A DNA stretch of 64,000 nucleotides from an uncultured Roseovarius sp. (lineage in GTDB: Bacteria > Pseudomonadota > Alphaproteobacteria > Rhodobacterales > Rhodobacteraceae): contig OX638333.1 of assembly GCA_951812895.1 (NCBI GenBank), forward strand, positions 2,646,001 through 2,710,000. Reading direction: 5' to 3'. The notes beneath the pieces are model-generated. The model had not been told where the DNA came from. It was given only the letters and a program-made list of their open reading frames with translations, and did no database searches. The first letter of the stretch is position 1. Every line of letters starts with the position of its first letter. The translations under genes and the position numbers were made by a program. Positions 63,068 through 64,000 of the stretch are shown here, in pieces.

Positions 63068-64000
63068 TCAGAACACTGTTCGTGGAATTTCTACGTCCCA
63101 GTCTCGCTCGAAGACTCGTGTTTTTCCCTCGTAGGCAGCGATCCTGCCTTTCAGGAAAAAATTGGATGCATCGCAGGTAACAACTAGTTCGCTTTCGGTG
63201 CGAACGCACCAATCATCGCGGACAAAACTGAAATCTGCTTTGTATTTGATGCGTGCTGATAGCGGGTCACCATCAGCGATCGTATATCGCTGTGAATTCT
63301 TGGATCCGTAGTCTAAATCCGCCATATTGAAACGGACTACTCCACTGTCAGACTGAACGTCATACACTATCTGACCAGTCTCAATATCTTGTTGAATACG
63401 ACGTGAACCGGTGCCTGGCTTGATCACGTCATGATCCAATGGCTCAGCTGCAACCGGTGGACCGAAAGGAGTTTCAATCTCACCGCCGGCTAGTGCGCGC
63501 CTGACTGGCAGCTCCAGATGGCAATGCGCCAAATCAAGGCTGATTGTCGCGCGCTCTTCTACAGGCCAAGCCATCGGCCAAAGTTGGCTAGAGAGCGCTA
63601 ACCTTAGCTTGTGCCCTGGCTTAAGCGACCAGCCCGTATCGTTGAGTCGAACGACTACATCCACACTCTCACCTGGTGTGACTTCAGCAAGGACTTCGCG
63701 ACCCTCGCGTTGCTTCAGGTTAAGAACGCCGTAGCTGATCAGCGTTGATGCACCATCCGGTGCAACGTCACAGATGCGGGCGGCGATCAGGCCACAGGTG
63801 CAGTCACTGGATAGGCGTAAATGAACTTTTGTTGTCCCCAAGATATCCATTGGCATTGTGAGTGGCTCGCCGTCGTAACAGACTGATCGCTCATCATCAC
63901 CGCTTTGATCCTGCGGCAGTTCAGCGACGCCTGAAATCGGCATGTACTCGCCTGTTTTCAAACCAAGAGTAACCGGAGAGCAAACTGATGCGGTGCCATG
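63068..64000 (-). CDS. CocE/NonD-family hydrolase, C-terminal part (gene runs off the window)
   Basis: The open frame continues to the window edge (HGTASVCSPVTLGLKTGEYM), so about 311 codons are visible and the 5' end is missing. The visible part matches the C-terminal jelly-roll of CocE/NonD and X-Pro dipeptidyl-peptidase-type hydrolases: TLGLKTGEYMPISGVAELPQ, LRLSSDCTCGLIAARICDVA, WSLKPGHKLRLALSSQLWPM and the final RVFERDWDVEIPRTVF. The catalytic alpha/beta-hydrolase domain lies outside. Proximity to the ABC binding protein suggests uptake and cleavage of an ester or amide. Confidence 0.85.
   Translation of the reverse strand, partial: HGTASVCSPVTLGLKTGEYMPISGVAELPQDQSGDDERSVCYDGEPLTMPMDILGTTKVHLRLSSDCTCGLIAARICDVAPDGASTLISYGVLNLKQREGREVLAEVTPGESVDVVVRLNDTGWSLKPGHKLRLALSSQLWPMAWPVEERATISLDLAHCHLELPVRRALAGGEIETPFGPPVAAEPLDHDVIKPGTGSRRIQQDIETGQIVYDVQSDSGVVRFNMADLDYGSKNSQRYTIADGDPLSARIKYKADFSFVRDDWCVRTESELVVTCDASNFFLKGRIAAYEGKTRVFERDWDVEIPRTVF

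Noticed and set aside
1-64000. CRISPR arrays, prophage modules and known defence operons
   Set aside because: No regularly spaced direct repeats, no phage structural genes and no recognised defence gene sets were seen.

Overview
The window is chromosomal DNA from an alphaproteobacterium, most likely a Roseobacter-group member of the Rhodobacteraceae. Evidence: a GcrA cell-cycle regulator; a cox cluster ordered ctaC-ctaB-small ORF-ctaG-ctaE-SURF1 followed by thrC and an M16 peptidase, with no subunit I gene; a Flp/Tad pilus locus with 62-69 aa pilins of the AVTVDWVVLTA type; a Lhr-type helicase and PdeM as found in ligase-associated DNA repair sets; and moderately GC-rich, operonic gene packing. 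Family assignments come from motifs and order seen in the sequence; no database search was possible.

Layout. 1-123 is the start of a PaaI-like thioesterase cut by the window edge. 284-1659 is an IS110-family element of the IS1111 type whose insertion beheaded a LytTR-type membrane regulator (1660-2443). 2466-7231 holds pdeM and lhr, separated by a methyltransferase and a P-loop kinase whose Walker A motif is frameshifted. 7305-19602 is the Flp/Tad pilus locus on the minus strand: two flp pilin genes, cpaB, cpaC, an OmpA-like lipoprotein, cpaE, cpaF, tadB, tadC, two TPR lipoproteins, the prepilin peptidase cpaA and an AAA ATPase that is also frameshifted. 19964-30044 is general metabolism and DNA handling: a lytic transglycosylase, CoA-transferase subunits, topA, dprA, a LysE exporter, a methyltransferase and tldD. 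30076-37664 is the aa3-type oxidase biogenesis operon running into thrC, an M16 peptidase and a RimJ-like acetyltransferase, with an FNR-type box in the tldD/ctaC divergent promoter.

37756-45962 is a mixed accessory-looking stretch (gcrA, an ABC-2 permease, a class V aminotransferase, a methyltransferase, paired secreted paralogues, a GYD protein, a tail-anchored 479-aa protein). 46106-50658 contains lepA, a P63C-domain gene, a REP-associated tyrosine transposase (RAYT) flanked by its likely REP palindromes, and an almost 1-kb gene-free segment. 50659-58976 returns to core genes: an alpha/beta hydrolase, then one tight operon SPOR lipoprotein-DacA-tmk-holB-tatD-MBL hydrolase-AEC transporter, and tRNA-Ser(UGA). 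59204-60579 is a second IS copy, inverted relative to the first and differing from it at one noticed base. The right end holds an ATC-hydrolase-family gene, a Tat-exported dipeptide-type ABC binding protein and the C-terminal part of a CocE/NonD-type hydrolase, which looks like a catabolic cluster continuing past the window.

The most interesting items are the RAYT and its dispersed REP/BIME-like palindromes (at least nine hairpins at five loci), the IS1111-type element with a candidate guide (bridge/seek) RNA segment, the two single-base frameshifts that hit a Walker A motif and a pilus-locus ATPase, and the methyltransferase-kinase pair lodged in a DNA repair operon. I did not find a CRISPR array, a prophage or a recognisable new defence system.
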